Part shown: one piece after another, positions 1 to 9,443 of the stretch
Layout: each line of letters begins with the position of its first letter
Position numbering within the stretch: position 1 is the stretch's first letter
Origin: Lotmaria passim
Taxonomy: Eukaryota; Euglenozoa; Kinetoplastea; Trypanosomatida; Trypanosomatidae
DNA length: 64,000 nt
NCBI GenBank assembly: GCA_037349495.1
Contig: CP140192.1
Span: 2,021,501 to 2,085,500, forward strand
Direction: 5' to 3'
Notes under the pieces: generated by a model
Databases searched by the model: none
Told to the model about the DNA's origin: nothing
The model's input: only the letters and a program-made list of their open reading frames with translations
Made by a program: the position numbers and the translations under genes

Positions 1-620
1 CATATCGTTAAATTGGCGCTGTGAACAGCAAAATAAAAACGGAAGGGAATTGCAGTTGAAGACTGCGTTTTCCCCGGTTTCGCCTTTCAAAAGGTTGATA
101 GTGGTTTTCTCTTTTTGAAGGCATTGGCTTCAAAGAGCCTCGTAGAAAATAGTGAGTTTCTCTTTACTCAGTGTCAGCGGGGATTAAAAAAATGTGAAAG
201 CAGCGGCGGTCGGCTTTTTTTTTTCTCGTCAGTGCTCGCTAAAGGTGGTAAATGAAAAAGAGAACAGAGAAGTGAGAAGGAAAGATGAGGAGCAGGAGGC
301 TCCGACCGTGGATATGGCATATATCTTTCTGTAGCGACTTTCCTTCGTCATTCTTTTTCGACTGGCTGTTTTTTTTTTTTTTCGTCATCTTTAGTGTTAT
401 CGCAGGTTTTTTCTCTAACTTTCCATCGTAAACGCTGAGATTCATGGGAGATCTTTTTCTTATCTCAGCTTCTCACAAGTTGTTTTGCGGCCTCGATCGA
501 AGTCAGCAGACAAGGGTGAAAGCGTGATAATGGAAGGTGGAAAAAAAAAAAAAAACTCTCATGCATACCAACGCCGTTTCCAACCAGCATGATATTCAGC
601 TCAGAGCATGAGCGTCCACA
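1..620. other. Left-edge spacer, no gene seen
   Basis: No credible coding frame. The stretch holds a run of about 14 T at 369-382 and a run of 15 A at 541-555. A pyrimidine stretch ending in AG at 467-468 is a reasonable trans-splice acceptor for the Swi5-like gene. The left end is probably the 3' UTR of a gene outside the window. Confidence 0.5.
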
Positions 621-860
621 ATGAACTGGGACAGCGTGCGCTCCGACTTGCACGTCTTGCCTACCACAGAGTTATTGCACCGCTACAATGCGGCAAAAGA
701 TCTTGCCCACTCGTTAATGGATCTCATCGCACAGCGTCAGCAGTGTACCATTGCTGACGTTTACACCCTGTTGGATGTCACCGCTTCAGAAGTCCAGAAG
801 CAAGAATTGCCGATCGTTCCTTCGCTGAGAGAAAAAAGCGTCAATTCTAAAATGAAATAG
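621..860 (+). CDS. SWI5: Swi5-like DNA recombination/repair protein
   Basis: A 79-residue protein. Swi5 is the small subunit of the Swi5-Sfr1 mediator, which stabilises Rad51 and Dmc1 filaments during homologous recombination. The central stretch LLHRYNAAKDLAHSLMDLIA (residues 19-38), followed by an acidic TIADVYTLLDV segment, matches the Swi5 family pattern: LHxYNxxKD, then a helix, then a TVxDLYxxF-type helix. Length and helical character fit the family, whose conserved part is about 80 residues. The start is the first ATG; it is preceded by a plausible acceptor AG at 467-468. I see no Sfr1 partner in the window. The call rests on motif recognition by eye. A chance resemblance in a short helical protein is possible, but the YNxxKD core at the right spacing makes it likely. 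Confidence 0.7.
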   Translation: MNWDSVRSDLHVLPTTELLHRYNAAKDLAHSLMDLIAQRQQCTIADVYTLLDVTASEVQKQELPIVPSLREKSVNSKMK

Positions 861-1286
861 TTTTTTTTTTTCTCTGCTTCCTCTGCTAAGCGTGCAAGCG
901 CGCACACACACACACAAAAAAAAAAAAATAACATACGTTAGTCGTCACCGCTGTCTCCAAGGGAAACAAAGCAGAGTGCGTAGCAGTGCATGTATGAACT
1001 ACTTCTCGTTAACTTAGCTCTTCGATTGTCAAAAAGGAAAAGTTCTTTTTTTTTTTTTGTAGGACGCTGAGTCTCTAGCTCCGTCCATTTTGTCTCTGAC
1101 ACGTGCATCATGACGTCGTCCTCTCCCTCCCTCTATCCTCACATCGACCGCAATTCATACTCTCTTTCTCTCCCTTTTTTATCTTTCCCTGTACTTTCTC
1201 CTTTTTTCCTGGTTTGTTTCTCTTTCTTTCTCCATCTCACTTCTTTTTTTTTAATTGTGAAAGTGAAAATAAAAACGCTAGTTTTT
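861..1286. other. Spacer between SWI5-like gene and RRP41
   Basis: T- and A-rich UTR sequence with a CA repeat near 901-916 and an A run after it. Two possible splice acceptors serve RRP41: T13-GTAG ending at 1062, and a CTAG at 1278-1281 only 5 nt before the chosen start codon. An in-frame ATG at 1110 would add 59 Phe/Ser/Leu-rich residues encoded by pyrimidine tract. I regard that as UTR. Confidence 0.55.
1046..1062 (+). promoter_or_regulatory. Predicted trans-splice acceptor for RRP41
   Basis: Thirteen T followed directly by GTAG, the classic kinetoplastid spliced-leader acceptor arrangement. Predicted from sequence only. A second acceptor nearer the ATG (AG at 1280-1281) could be used instead. 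Confidence 0.5.
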
Positions 1287-2027
1287 ATGTCGCGGCAGAA
1301 GGAGTACGTCAGTCCGGCAGGGCTCCGCCTCGATGGCCGTCGACCGTTGGAATCGCGTCGGATGGAAATCGCCTTTGGCACACTCACCGGCTGCGACGGC
1401 AGTTGCGACATCGTGCTCGGACGCTCGAAGGTGTGCGCCACCGTCTTCGGTCCACGCGAGTCAATTCACAAGCAGGAGGCCAAGCACGACGAGGCGATCA
1501 TCACCTGCGAGGTGGCCGTGGCCGCCTTTGCGGGAGAGAATCGTCGCAACCCGCAACGACGCGGGCGACTGTCGGAGGACATCAGCGCCGCCGTGCTCCA
1601 GGTTGCCCGCTCTGTCGTGCTGCTTCCACAGTACCCAAACTCACAAATCCACCTCTACGTGGAGGTGCTGCAGCAGGACGGCAATGAGAAGATCGCGTGC
1701 ATCAACGCCGCATGCCTTGCCCTCGTGGATGCCAACGTGGCAATGCGCGACGCCGTGTGCTGCACCAGCGTAGGCCTTCTCGACGACCACATGCTGGTCG
1801 ACTTGACGAATGAGGAGCTGCGCTCGCAGTGCCCTGTCATCGCGGCCGCGTTCACGGGTCACGACACACAGAACATTATTTGGCTAGAAACGACCTCGCG
1901 TCTTCCACCGGAGTCTGCACTTCGCCTGCTGAAGGGCGCGGAGCAGAGCGCGAAAGAGCTGTTTGAGACAACGGTGCGGAAAGCGCTGCAGGAGCACGCA
2001 ATGCAAGTCATGGCCCTACAGAGCTGA
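1287..2027 (+). CDS. RRP41: Exosome core subunit RRP41 (RNase PH fold)
   Basis: A 246-residue protein, the same size as RRP41/EXOSC4 of other eukaryotes (about 245). It is one of six RNase-PH-like subunits of the exosome ring, which degrades and trims RNA 3' ends in nucleus and cytoplasm. The N-terminus reads SRQKEYVSPAGLRLDGRRP, the RRP41/Ski6 signature. It is followed by the RNase PH core (GTLTGCDGSCDIVLG, then KVCATVFGPRE) and a C-terminal INAACLALVDANVAMRD segment. Eukaryotic RRP41 keeps the fold but is not catalytic. I chose the internal ATG because the upstream in-frame extension is pyrimidine-derived and starts well before the conserved N-terminus. The exosome helicase MTR4 lies 1.7 kb downstream. 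Confidence 0.93.
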   Translation: MSRQKEYVSPAGLRLDGRRPLESRRMEIAFGTLTGCDGSCDIVLGRSKVCATVFGPRESIHKQEAKHDEAIITCEVAVAAFAGENRRNPQRRGRLSEDISAAVLQVARSVVLLPQYPNSQIHLYVEVLQQDGNEKIACINAACLALVDANVAMRDAVCCTSVGLLDDHMLVDLTNEELRSQCPVIAAAFTGHDTQNIIWLETTSRLPPESALRLLKGAEQSAKELFETTVRKALQEHAMQVMALQS

Positions 2028-2718
2028 GATGCTGAGCTTCACTCGCAAAAGCCCCCTTTTGTTGTTTTTTTTTCCCCACATCTCTTTCTATAAATGCTTG
2101 AAGCGAAGAAAAGGAAAAGAAAGCACCTGCAAAGCAACCCAAAGCGAAGAGAGCTTGCTATTGACTCTTCTTCAGTCTGCTGTGACCAAGTCACGTTATC
2201 AGTTCTACGTTGAGTGTTTTTTTAATCTCTTGCTGTTTTGCGTAATCGTAAACGAGTAAAACGCCTTTCGTGTGTGACGCCGTAACTCGAATCAACAAAG
2301 AAAACGTCATCATTTTCTTCCCCTTGAGTTATCGATGAAGCGACAATTCAGGCATTGTGTTTAGTTTTTTTTTTCTTTTTTTTTTTTGTATGGGAATTAC
2401 AGCATGCTCTAAACGAGAGTGGTATTCGACACCTTCACAGCTACCGATAGTGTTTATGTGTGTTTGAAGAGATGCCTACCTCCGCATTGATCATCAAAAC
2501 GCTTGAAACTTCTCTTTCTGACTGCTTCGGCCTTCCTTTCCCTTTTTTTTTTTTGTGTGTGTGTGCATGTGAGCATTTATGAGTTTGTCTCACCAGGCAA
2601 GGTAATCGAGCCCTTAAAAAAAAAGGCGATTCTGGGACTGGGTTACTGAACAGGAACGCCTCTGTCGTCCTCTCTACTTTTCCCTCTGTTCTTTTCTGGT
2701 GCTCGTCAAGTGTGCAAA
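2028..2718. other. Spacer between RRP41 and GPx-like gene
   Basis: UTR sequence with T runs near 2365-2395 and 2540-2553 and a GT repeat just after the latter. A pyrimidine-rich stretch at about 2669-2697 leads to AG at 2709-2710, 8 nt before the ATG, as a likely splice acceptor. No gene seen. Confidence 0.5.
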
Positions 2719-3177
2719 ATGACGTCTATTTTTGCCTACAGCGCCACGCAGGAGGGCAGAACCATTTTTTTGCAGAAGTACTCCGGCTACGTGACGCTCG
2801 TTGTTAACCTAGCGTCGCGGTGCAGCTTCACGCCCGCGAACATCGCGACGCTGAACGAGGTGCAGCAGATGTACGCAAGTCGAAAGTTCACAGTGCTTGG
2901 CTTTCCGTGCTCGCAGTTCGCGAATCAGGAGCCGCTGAGCGACTGCGAAATCGCGCAGTGGAAGCGCGACATGTCCATTCTCTTTCCTGTCTTCGACAAA
3001 ATCAATGTTAAGGGCGCACGTGCAGATCCGCTCTATCAGATGCTGCGCGCGCAACAAGGTGCGCCGGCGTGGAACTACACAAAGTATCTGTGCGACCGCA
3101 ACGGTGTCCCATGCCGCAAACTGGAGCCCAGCTGCTCGCTTGACTCTCTCAAGCAAGCGATCGAAAGTGTCTTGTAG
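2719..3177 (+). CDS. Glutathione-peroxidase-like (tryparedoxin peroxidase type) protein
   Basis: A 152-residue thioredoxin-fold protein of the non-selenium glutathione peroxidase family. In trypanosomatids such enzymes reduce hydroperoxides using tryparedoxin. The peroxidatic site is at C35 (NLASRCSFTP). The conserved Gln lies at Q70 (FANQEP), and the Trp-Asn pair at W118-N119 (WNYTKYL), so the catalytic tetrad is present. The family's resolving cysteine, in the loop before FPxxxKIxVxG, falls at K82/R83 (AQWKRDMSILFP), so the usual disulfide partner is missing. Other cysteines (C64, C76) could take over. The start is the ATG at 2719; the GTG 9 nt upstream overlaps the predicted acceptor. No targeting signal or SKL-type C-terminus is seen (it ends in ESVL). 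It may be a divergent paralogue with altered reductant use. Confidence 0.85.
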   Translation: MTSIFAYSATQEGRTIFLQKYSGYVTLVVNLASRCSFTPANIATLNEVQQMYASRKFTVLGFPCSQFANQEPLSDCEIAQWKRDMSILFPVFDKINVKGARADPLYQMLRAQQGAPAWNYTKYLCDRNGVPCRKLEPSCSLDSLKQAIESVL

Positions 3178-3687
3178 ATTGGATCTGCTATAGTGCTCTG
3201 CACCGTCTCCGTGTGCGTGTATGTGTGTGTGTGTCTTGCTTTAAGATAGCATTGTGAGGCTTTTGTTTGCCTGGGCTTTTACCCCTCTTCTTGGTCTATT
3301 CAGTCACTTGTGTCTTCTCTCGCTCAGCCGAGGCAGTGATCATCTGCTGTGAATTAAAGAAGAAAAAAAGAAAAAAAGTCAAGCAACGTGTGTAAACTAC
3401 AGCCCGCTCACATCTTCTGAATGCTGTTCAAGTGCTTGGTGTTTTTTTTTTTTTCACTAGCTTCCGTTTGCAAATCAAACTTCTCTGCTCTTACTGTTCC
3501 TCCATGCTCCTTCTCTTTCATTGTCGCATATACACACATTGACAGTACACTAGGAAAAGAGAAAAAAAACGTGGATAGCGACAGAGAACGTTGTGCTTTT
3601 ATCACAGTCTCACGCCATTTTCTTTTTTTTTTTGTTTGCTGTTTCTTGCCTCTCAGTTAGCTCCTTTTTTCCCCTGTTCTATCACGA
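3178..3687. other. Spacer between GPx-like gene and MTR4
   Basis: UTR sequence with a GT-rich patch at 3208-3235 and a T run at 3441-3452. A strong pyrimidine tract at about 3620-3654 ends in AG at 3655-3656. No gene seen. Confidence 0.5.
3620..3656 (+). promoter_or_regulatory. Predicted trans-splice acceptor for MTR4
   Basis: A long pyrimidine tract with a T11 core ends in CTCAG, 31 nt before the MTR4 start codon. A second AG follows at 3659-3660. Prediction only. Confidence 0.5.
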
Positions 3688-6564
3688 ATGTCTGATTTGC
3701 GAGACGGAGAGCCGGCTGCGAAGCGCACGCGGCGCGAGGTAGACCCGCCCATCACGTTCCCCTACGAGTTAGATACCTTCCAGAAGGCCAGCATCGATGC
3801 CCTGGAAGACGGCGACAGCGTCCTGGTGTCGGCACACACGTCTGCTGGCAAAACCACCGTCGCTCTCTACGCCATCGCGAAGGCGCTGCGTGAGAAGAAG
3901 CGTGTCATCTACACCTCCCCAATCAAAGCCCTTAGCAACCAGAAGTTCCGCGAGTTCTCCGAGAAGTTCGACTCGGTCGGCCTGATGACGGGCGACACCA
4001 CCATCAAGTCAGATTCCGACTGCCTTGTCATGACGACGGAGATTCTGCGCAGCATGCTCTACCGCGGAACGGAGATGCTGCGTGAGGTGGGCTGCGTCGT
4101 CTTTGACGAGGTGCACTACATGCGGGACAAGTCGCGTGGCGTGGTGTGGGAGGAGACGATCAGCCTGTTGCCGGAGGGGTGCCAGTACGTCTTCCTCTCC
4201 GCCACCATCCCAAACGCGCGTGAGTTCGCCGACTGGGTGGAGAGCATTCATCCCACTACGAAGGTGCATGTCATCCATACCGACTACCGCCCTGTCCCTC
4301 TGCAGCATTACCTCTATCCAGCTGGCGCGGACGGCATCTTCCTCATTGTCGACGAGAAGGGCAAGTTCCGTGACGACAACTTCGGCAAGGCGATGGCGTC
4401 CATGGGTGTCGAGGGCGGTAACGCCGGCAGTAGCAGCGGCGGTGGCGCTGGTGGTGCAGGCGGTGCTGGCGGAGCTGGTGGCGCGCGTGGCCAGCAGAAG
4501 GGCGGTGCGCGTGGTCGCGGCGGGTCGTCGCAGTCGATGATGGAGATTGTGAAGTTGGTGATGGACCGCAATATGTACCCCGTCATCGTATTCTCCTTTG
4601 CGAAGGCGGAGTGTGAGCGCAACGCGCTAGCCCTCTCCCGCCTCAACTTCAACAACACCGAGGAGGACGCGCTCGTGACGGAGGTCTTTAATAACGCGAT
4701 GGAGTCGCTTGCCGAGGAGGACCGCAAGCTGCCCGCCATCGAGCACCTCCTGCCCTTGCTGAAACGCGGCGTCGGCATCCACCACTCCGGCCTCCTGCCA
4801 ATTCTAAAGGAGGTAGTTGAGATTCTCTTCCAGGCCGGCTTGGTGAAGGTGCTCTTCTCGACCGAGACGTTCTCGATGGGGCTGAACATGCCAGCACGTA
4901 CCGTCGTTTTCACCTCCGTCAAGAAATTCGACGGTGAGAAGAACCGCTACCTTACCGGCGGGGAGTACATCCAAATGTCCGGCCGTGCCGGCCGCCGTGG
5001 TCTCGACCGCGTCGGCGTCGTGATCGCCATGGTCGACGAGGCGGTGGAGCCGGACACGTTGAAGCAGCTGACCGGTGGCGGCGCCGACGTGCTTCTGAGC
5101 AGCTTTCACCTGACCTACAACATGGTGCTGAACCTCCTCCGCGTCGAGGACGTCGACCCCGAGTTCATGATGAAGCGCAGCTTCGCGCAGTTCCAGCGTC
5201 TGCGCGACAAGCCGGCGCTGGAGGAGAAGAGCGTCGCGCTGCGCAAGTCGATTGAGGAGATCAGCGTGGCGCACGAGAGCGCGTTTCGCCAATACACCAT
5301 CTGCGAGGATATGATCGCGAAGAAGAAGGCGGAGGTGGCCGCCATCTTGCGGCAGCCGAAGTTCCTCAAAAATTGGGTGCAGGCCGGCCGCTTCGTGCGC
5401 ATCATACGGGCCTCAGACCAGGTCGACTTCGGCTGGGGCATCTGCCGCGGCTTTGCTGCAAAGAACGCCAGCCCCGACTTCAGCGACCCGAGCGCCTTCT
5501 CCATCACCGTCTCAGTGATTTGCTTGAAGGTGGATGTGTCGAACCCGGCAGCGCTGACGCCGTGCCCGGTTGCGGAGTACACATCGGAAAGGGCGGACCT
5601 CTACACCGTCACCTTCGACTTCTCCGACGTAGCCAGCCTCTCCACCCTCAAGACGAACTTGCCGGCGCAGCCAGACTCGGAGCAGGGCCGCGCGCAGGTG
5701 GTGCAGATCCTCTCACGGCTGCAGCGCGAGTTCGGCGGCAACGTGCCGCTGCTGACGTCCGCGCACATGGGCGCCGATGACGCGCAGCTGACGAAGCTGC
5801 AGACGCAGCTAGCCAATCTGCAAACGCAGCTCGACAACAACATCCTCGCGCAGTCCCCCACGCCGGAGCTGCTGGCGGAGTTTGAGCAGTACAAGAAGAA
5901 GGCGGGGCTAGAGGTACAACTGGAGCAGGTGAAGGGCGAGCTGGCCGGCATGGGCAAGGCCGTTTTCTCCGAGGAACTGAAGCAGATGATGCGCGTGCTG
6001 CGCCGCCTCGACTACATCGACAAGGATAACATCATCCTTCGCAAGGCCCGCGTCGCGTGCGAGATTACGACCACCGACGAGAACGAGATTCTGCTCACGG
6101 AACTGCTCTTCAAGGGTGTGCTGAACTCGATGGAGACGGAGATGATTGTGGCGCTGCTGTCCTGCCTCGTCAACGTGCACCGCACCCCGGACGGCTTTTC
6201 GCTGCCACAGGAGTTTGAGCAGCCGCTAAAGGACCTCAACGAGATCGTCACCCGCATCGCCACCGTCAGCGCGGAGAGCGGGCTGATGCAGGAAAACAGC
6301 TCGGTCGAAAAGGTGCTGCCGTCGTTGATGGAAGTGACGTACCAATGGGCAAAGGGGGCCAAGTTTGTAGACCTCGTCAGCAACACCACCGCATACGAGG
6401 GTGAGATTGTGCGCATGATGCGTCGCCTGGAGGAGATGCTGCGCCAGCTGGCATCGGCTGCCCGCTCCCCTGCCATTGGCAGCATTGAGCTGCACGACAA
6501 GTTCCTAAAAGGTATTCAGCTTATCAAGCGCGACATCGTCTTTGCCTCCTCGCTCTACTTGTGA
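3688..6564 (+). CDS. MTR4: MTR4, Ski2-family RNA helicase of the nuclear exosome/TRAMP
   Basis: A 958-residue DExH helicase that unwinds structured RNA and feeds it to the nuclear exosome, for example in rRNA maturation. Motif I is at residues 49-57 (AHTSAGKTT, K55) and motif II is DEVH at 140-143. Later come FLSATIPNA, the HHSGLLPILKE segment, TETFSMGLNMPA and QMSGRAGRRG (motif VI). After the helicase core, the arch/KOW region begins near GRFVRIIRASDQVDFGWG, and the C-terminal helical bundle ends in ASSLYL, typical of MTR4. Residues about 242-281 form a Gly/Ala/Arg-rich linker (GGAGGAGGAGGARG) in a position where MTR4 proteins carry a variable loop. The ski2-type N-terminal extension is short. 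Family assignment is firm, and MTR4 rather than SKI2 is supported by the YIQMSGRAGRRGLD and FxQFQ context. Confidence 0.95.
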   Translation: MSDLRDGEPAAKRTRREVDPPITFPYELDTFQKASIDALEDGDSVLVSAHTSAGKTTVALYAIAKALREKKRVIYTSPIKALSNQKFREFSEKFDSVGLMTGDTTIKSDSDCLVMTTEILRSMLYRGTEMLREVGCVVFDEVHYMRDKSRGVVWEETISLLPEGCQYVFLSATIPNAREFADWVESIHPTTKVHVIHTDYRPVPLQHYLYPAGADGIFLIVDEKGKFRDDNFGKAMASMGVEGGNAGSSSGGGAGGAGGAGGAGGARGQQKGGARGRGGSSQSMMEIVKLVMDRNMYPVIVFSFAKAECERNALALSRLNFNNTEEDALVTEVFNNAMESLAEEDRKLPAIEHLLPLLKRGVGIHHSGLLPILKEVVEILFQAGLVKVLFSTETFSMGLNMPARTVVFTSVKKFDGEKNRYLTGGEYIQMSGRAGRRGLDRVGVVIAMVDEAVEPDTLKQLTGGGADVLLSSFHLTYNMVLNLLRVEDVDPEFMMKRSFAQFQRLRDKPALEEKSVALRKSIEEISVAHESAFRQYTICEDMIAKKKAEVAAILRQPKFLKNWVQAGRFVRIIRASDQVDFGWGICRGFAAKNASPDFSDPSAFSITVSVICLKVDVSNPAALTPCPVAEYTSERADLYTVTFDFSDVASLSTLKTNLPAQPDSEQGRAQVVQILSRLQREFGGNVPLLTSAHMGADDAQLTKLQTQLANLQTQLDNNILAQSPTPELLAEFEQYKKKAGLEVQLEQVKGELAGMGKAVFSEELKQMMRVLRRLDYIDKDNIILRKARVACEITTTDENEILLTELLFKGVLNSMETEMIVALLSCLVNVHRTPDGFSLPQEFEQPLKDLNEIVTRIATVSAESGLMQENSSVEKVLPSLMEVTYQWAKGAKFVDLVSNTTAYEGEIVRMMRRLEEMLRQLASAARSPAIGSIELHDKFLKGIQLIKRDIVFASSLYL

Positions 6565-7286
6565 CGATGAGGACATGAGGAGGGGGAGGGCTACAAATGA
6601 AACGAAAAGGGAGGCAACATACGTGACAGCGCTGTACTTTCTTTTTGTTGTTGTTGTTGTCTGTTTTCTTCTCTCAGTGGAGGCTGTAACGTCGTACTAT
6701 CACTTCGAATAAACGTTAATGACTAATGACTACTAATATAAAAGAAAAAAAGAAGAAAAGAAAAATGAAGATTACGAGTGCGAAGAAAGTAGATGAGAAG
6801 ACGCGCAAAGCTCCAGCCTCCAAGATAATAACACGAAACTAGAGGTGTTTTTGCACCGTCTCGAATTAAGGTTCCACGCACCTCTTCGAGATTACCGCTG
6901 TTGACGTCCAAAAAAAAAAAAAGGCAACAGATCATTTCCAAAAGAAGATCGACGTGCCCCTGAAAAAAAGCCCTTTGGCTTGAATCACCTGCATGCGGAT
7001 GCGCGCTTGAGTGCTGCGTGGTGTCTTCAACATCGTCAATATTCTAACTCGATCAATACTCTTTTCTCCTCCTTTTTTGTCTTTTTTTTTTGTGTGTGTT
7101 TTCCCTTTTTTTTTTTTTTGGCACTTGTTTTGCCCTTTTCTCCGGACATGCACGCACTGACAGACTCGTCAGTGAAGTTCAACAGGAACGTTCCTCTACT
7201 AAGTAACTTATCTTCTTTTTTTTTTTTTCTGGCTGAGAAGGAGCACTTGGGCGCATATACACACATCCATAGACGTGCGCGTACAC
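6565..7286. other. Spacer between MTR4 and Obg-like gene
   Basis: UTR sequence with TTG repeats near 6645-6660, an A run near 6910-6922, several T runs (7081-7091, 7107-7120) and a strong pyrimidine tract at 7211-7229. That tract leads to AG at 7236-7237 as a likely acceptor. Short frames here are low-complexity; no gene seen. Confidence 0.5.
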
Positions 7287-8759
7287 ATGCTGCTGCGGAC
7301 GTCGTGTGTGTGGCGGGCAAAGCACCGCTTTGTGGACCGGGTGAAGGTGCTGCTGTGCAGCGGCGCTGGTGGTGACGGGGCAAGCATCATGGCTCACGAA
7401 CACGGAAACGAATTTGCCGGCCCTGGCGGTGGCAACGGCGGCAACGGTGGCAACGTCATGTTGCGCTGTGTCAAGACGTGCACGGACCTCAGCGAGGTGG
7501 AGGACATGGGTAGCCAGATCGTTGCTGGAACGGGCAGCTGCGGCTTTTCGCGCGAGGCGCACGGCAAGCGCGGACGCGACCTATGGCTGCAGTTGCCTGT
7601 GGGTACGCAGGTGGTCGATATGGACACGAACGAGGTGCAGTACGACCTCGACGAGGCGGGCATGGAGGTGATCCTGCTCGAGGGCGGTCAAGGTGGTAAG
7701 GGCAACGCCGCCTTCGCCAACAAGCACCACCACTCTCCGATTGAGTCCACGAAGGGGCTGCCTGGGAACACGATGTTGGCGCAGATCGAGTTGAAGACGA
7801 TTGCCGATTGCGGGCTGGTGGGTTACCCGAACGCCGGCAAGTCATCCCTACTGTCCGCCATCAGCGCAAGCAAGCCCACCATCGCCCCGTACGCCTTCAC
7901 CACGCTGCGGCCCTACGTGGGTTTGCTGTACGACCTCTACGGCAACGTGTGCCGCGTGGCGGACATCCCAGGCCTCATCGAAGGCGCGTACGAGAACCGC
8001 GGGCTGGGCCACCAGTTCCTGCGCCATGTCGAGCGAACGAAGTGCCTGGCCCTCGTGGTCGACATGTGCGACACCTACGTCCCGAGCAACAGCACGCAGG
8101 CGGTGCTGCAGCCGTGGGACGTCGTGGAGCTGCTGCTGCAGGAGTTGGACTACTACCTCGCCGGCATGAGTGAACGCGTCATCATGATCTTTGCGAACAA
8201 GATGGACGTCGAGAAGGACAGCGCGGGCACTCCGACGCGGCAGAAGCTCGCGGAGCTGCAGCGGCGCGTGTCCATCCCGGTGTTCCCAGTCTCGGCCGCG
8301 CTGGGCATTCAGCTGGGCCCGCAGCACAGCAGCACTGGGCTGGCGCACGCCCTGCAGTTCATGTGCAGCGAGGTCTTTGCGCGGCAATCGCAGGAGCGGG
8401 AGGTGCGTCAGTTCCGCCTCTCGCAGGAGCGCGCTCAGCTGGAGCTTGCCTTTCGCACCAAGAACAACGGCGTGTTCCTGCCAAGCATCCACACAATGGA
8501 GCCGCACAGCACAACAACATCAGCAGCAATGGCGGCGGGCAGTGGCGCGGAGGAGGAGGACGACGGCGCTGTGGTGTCCTTGGTCGACCAGCAGTTTGAC
8601 TTTGTCGGCAATAGCGGACTTGGCATGGACTTCGACGCGTATGAGAACTCGGCTGCGCGTGGGCAGCTGCACCGCTACCGCGACCTCACCATGAAGGGCA
8701 AGTACTGGAACTTGACGCGTGAGAATGGAGAGTTGTTGAAAGGTGAGCGGTGGAAATAG
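7287..8759 (+). CDS. Obg/GTP1-family GTPase, probably mitochondrial
   Basis: A 490-residue P-loop GTPase of the Obg family, which acts in assembly of the large ribosomal subunit; eukaryotic homologues work in mitochondria or nucleolus. The glycine-rich Obg fold occupies roughly residues 15-165 (GAGGDGA, FAGPGGGNGGNGGNV, GGQGGKGNA). The G domain follows: G1 GYPNAGKSS (179-187), G3 DIPGLIEGAYENRGLG, G4 NKMD (304-307), G5 SAALG. The N-terminus MLLRTSCVWRAKHRF is Arg-rich, lacks acidic residues and fits a mitochondrial presequence, which is an inference. The C-terminal 120 residues are lineage-specific with no TGS or OCT domain recognised. I chose the ATG at 7287 over the GTG at 7275. Confidence 0.9.
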   Translation: MLLRTSCVWRAKHRFVDRVKVLLCSGAGGDGASIMAHEHGNEFAGPGGGNGGNGGNVMLRCVKTCTDLSEVEDMGSQIVAGTGSCGFSREAHGKRGRDLWLQLPVGTQVVDMDTNEVQYDLDEAGMEVILLEGGQGGKGNAAFANKHHHSPIESTKGLPGNTMLAQIELKTIADCGLVGYPNAGKSSLLSAISASKPTIAPYAFTTLRPYVGLLYDLYGNVCRVADIPGLIEGAYENRGLGHQFLRHVERTKCLALVVDMCDTYVPSNSTQAVLQPWDVVELLLQELDYYLAGMSERVIMIFANKMDVEKDSAGTPTRQKLAELQRRVSIPVFPVSAALGIQLGPQHSSTGLAHALQFMCSEVFARQSQEREVRQFRLSQERAQLELAFRTKNNGVFLPSIHTMEPHSTTTSAAMAAGSGAEEEDDGAVVSLVDQQFDFVGNSGLGMDFDAYENSAARGQLHRYRDLTMKGKYWNLTRENGELLKGERWK

Positions 8760-9443
8760 GAGATTAAGAAAAAAAAAGGGAAGAAGGAGCGCTGCGCGTT
8801 CACGGGAGCTTTTCAAACAGGCACACACACGCGGAGAAATGCCGTGTGGTGTATCAGTGGCCATCACCACCATCATCACAAATTACATCCATTTACATCC
8901 CGAACAGTTAAAAGTAAGCAGTGTTTTTCCTCGCCGTTCCCCTTCACGCCTCTGAATCTTCTTTTACGCGTATGTGTGCATATGCCTGGAGAGGGCACTG
9001 CAGCAAAAATACGGCCGAGAAGACATCATAAACAAACACATAAAAAAGGAGGTTCCAATGCTGCCTGAAAGTCAGAACAGCAAATAGTAATAATAATGAG
9101 AGAGTCTAAATGCGCACTGCTTGATAAAAACATGCTTTTTTTTTTTGTTGTTGCTTTACTTACTTACTCTTACATTACTATTTTAGCTGCATTTGCGCTT
9201 TTTCTTATTTTTCCCCTCTTTGCGGCTTTAACGTCCTGCTCTTTGCTCCACGCTTGTTCTCTTCTTTTTTTTTTTTTTTCTTCCTCTTTCTTGCCCGTTG
9301 CTGCTACCTCTCTTCTCGGGCACATTCTGATTTTTAAAGGGCCGCGCAATTACGCGTAACATACTCGCACGCTTGGCGAGTGCCCCACGTGTACTTTATA
9401 TCTCCACCTCTTTAGCTAACACTACCCACTTTGACCGCCAGTC
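8760..9443. other. Spacer between Obg-like gene and bromodomain gene
   Basis: UTR sequence. The notable parts are a CAC/CAT-rich patch at 8863-8880, AAT repeats near 9083-9096 and a long pyrimidine tract at about 9264-9318. AG at 9338-9339 is a possible acceptor. No gene seen. Confidence 0.5.

Noticed and set aside
1110-1286. In-frame N-terminal extension of RRP41
   Set aside because: Encoded by pyrimidine-tract sequence (Phe/Ser/Leu-rich) and absent from the family; conserved protein starts at 1287.
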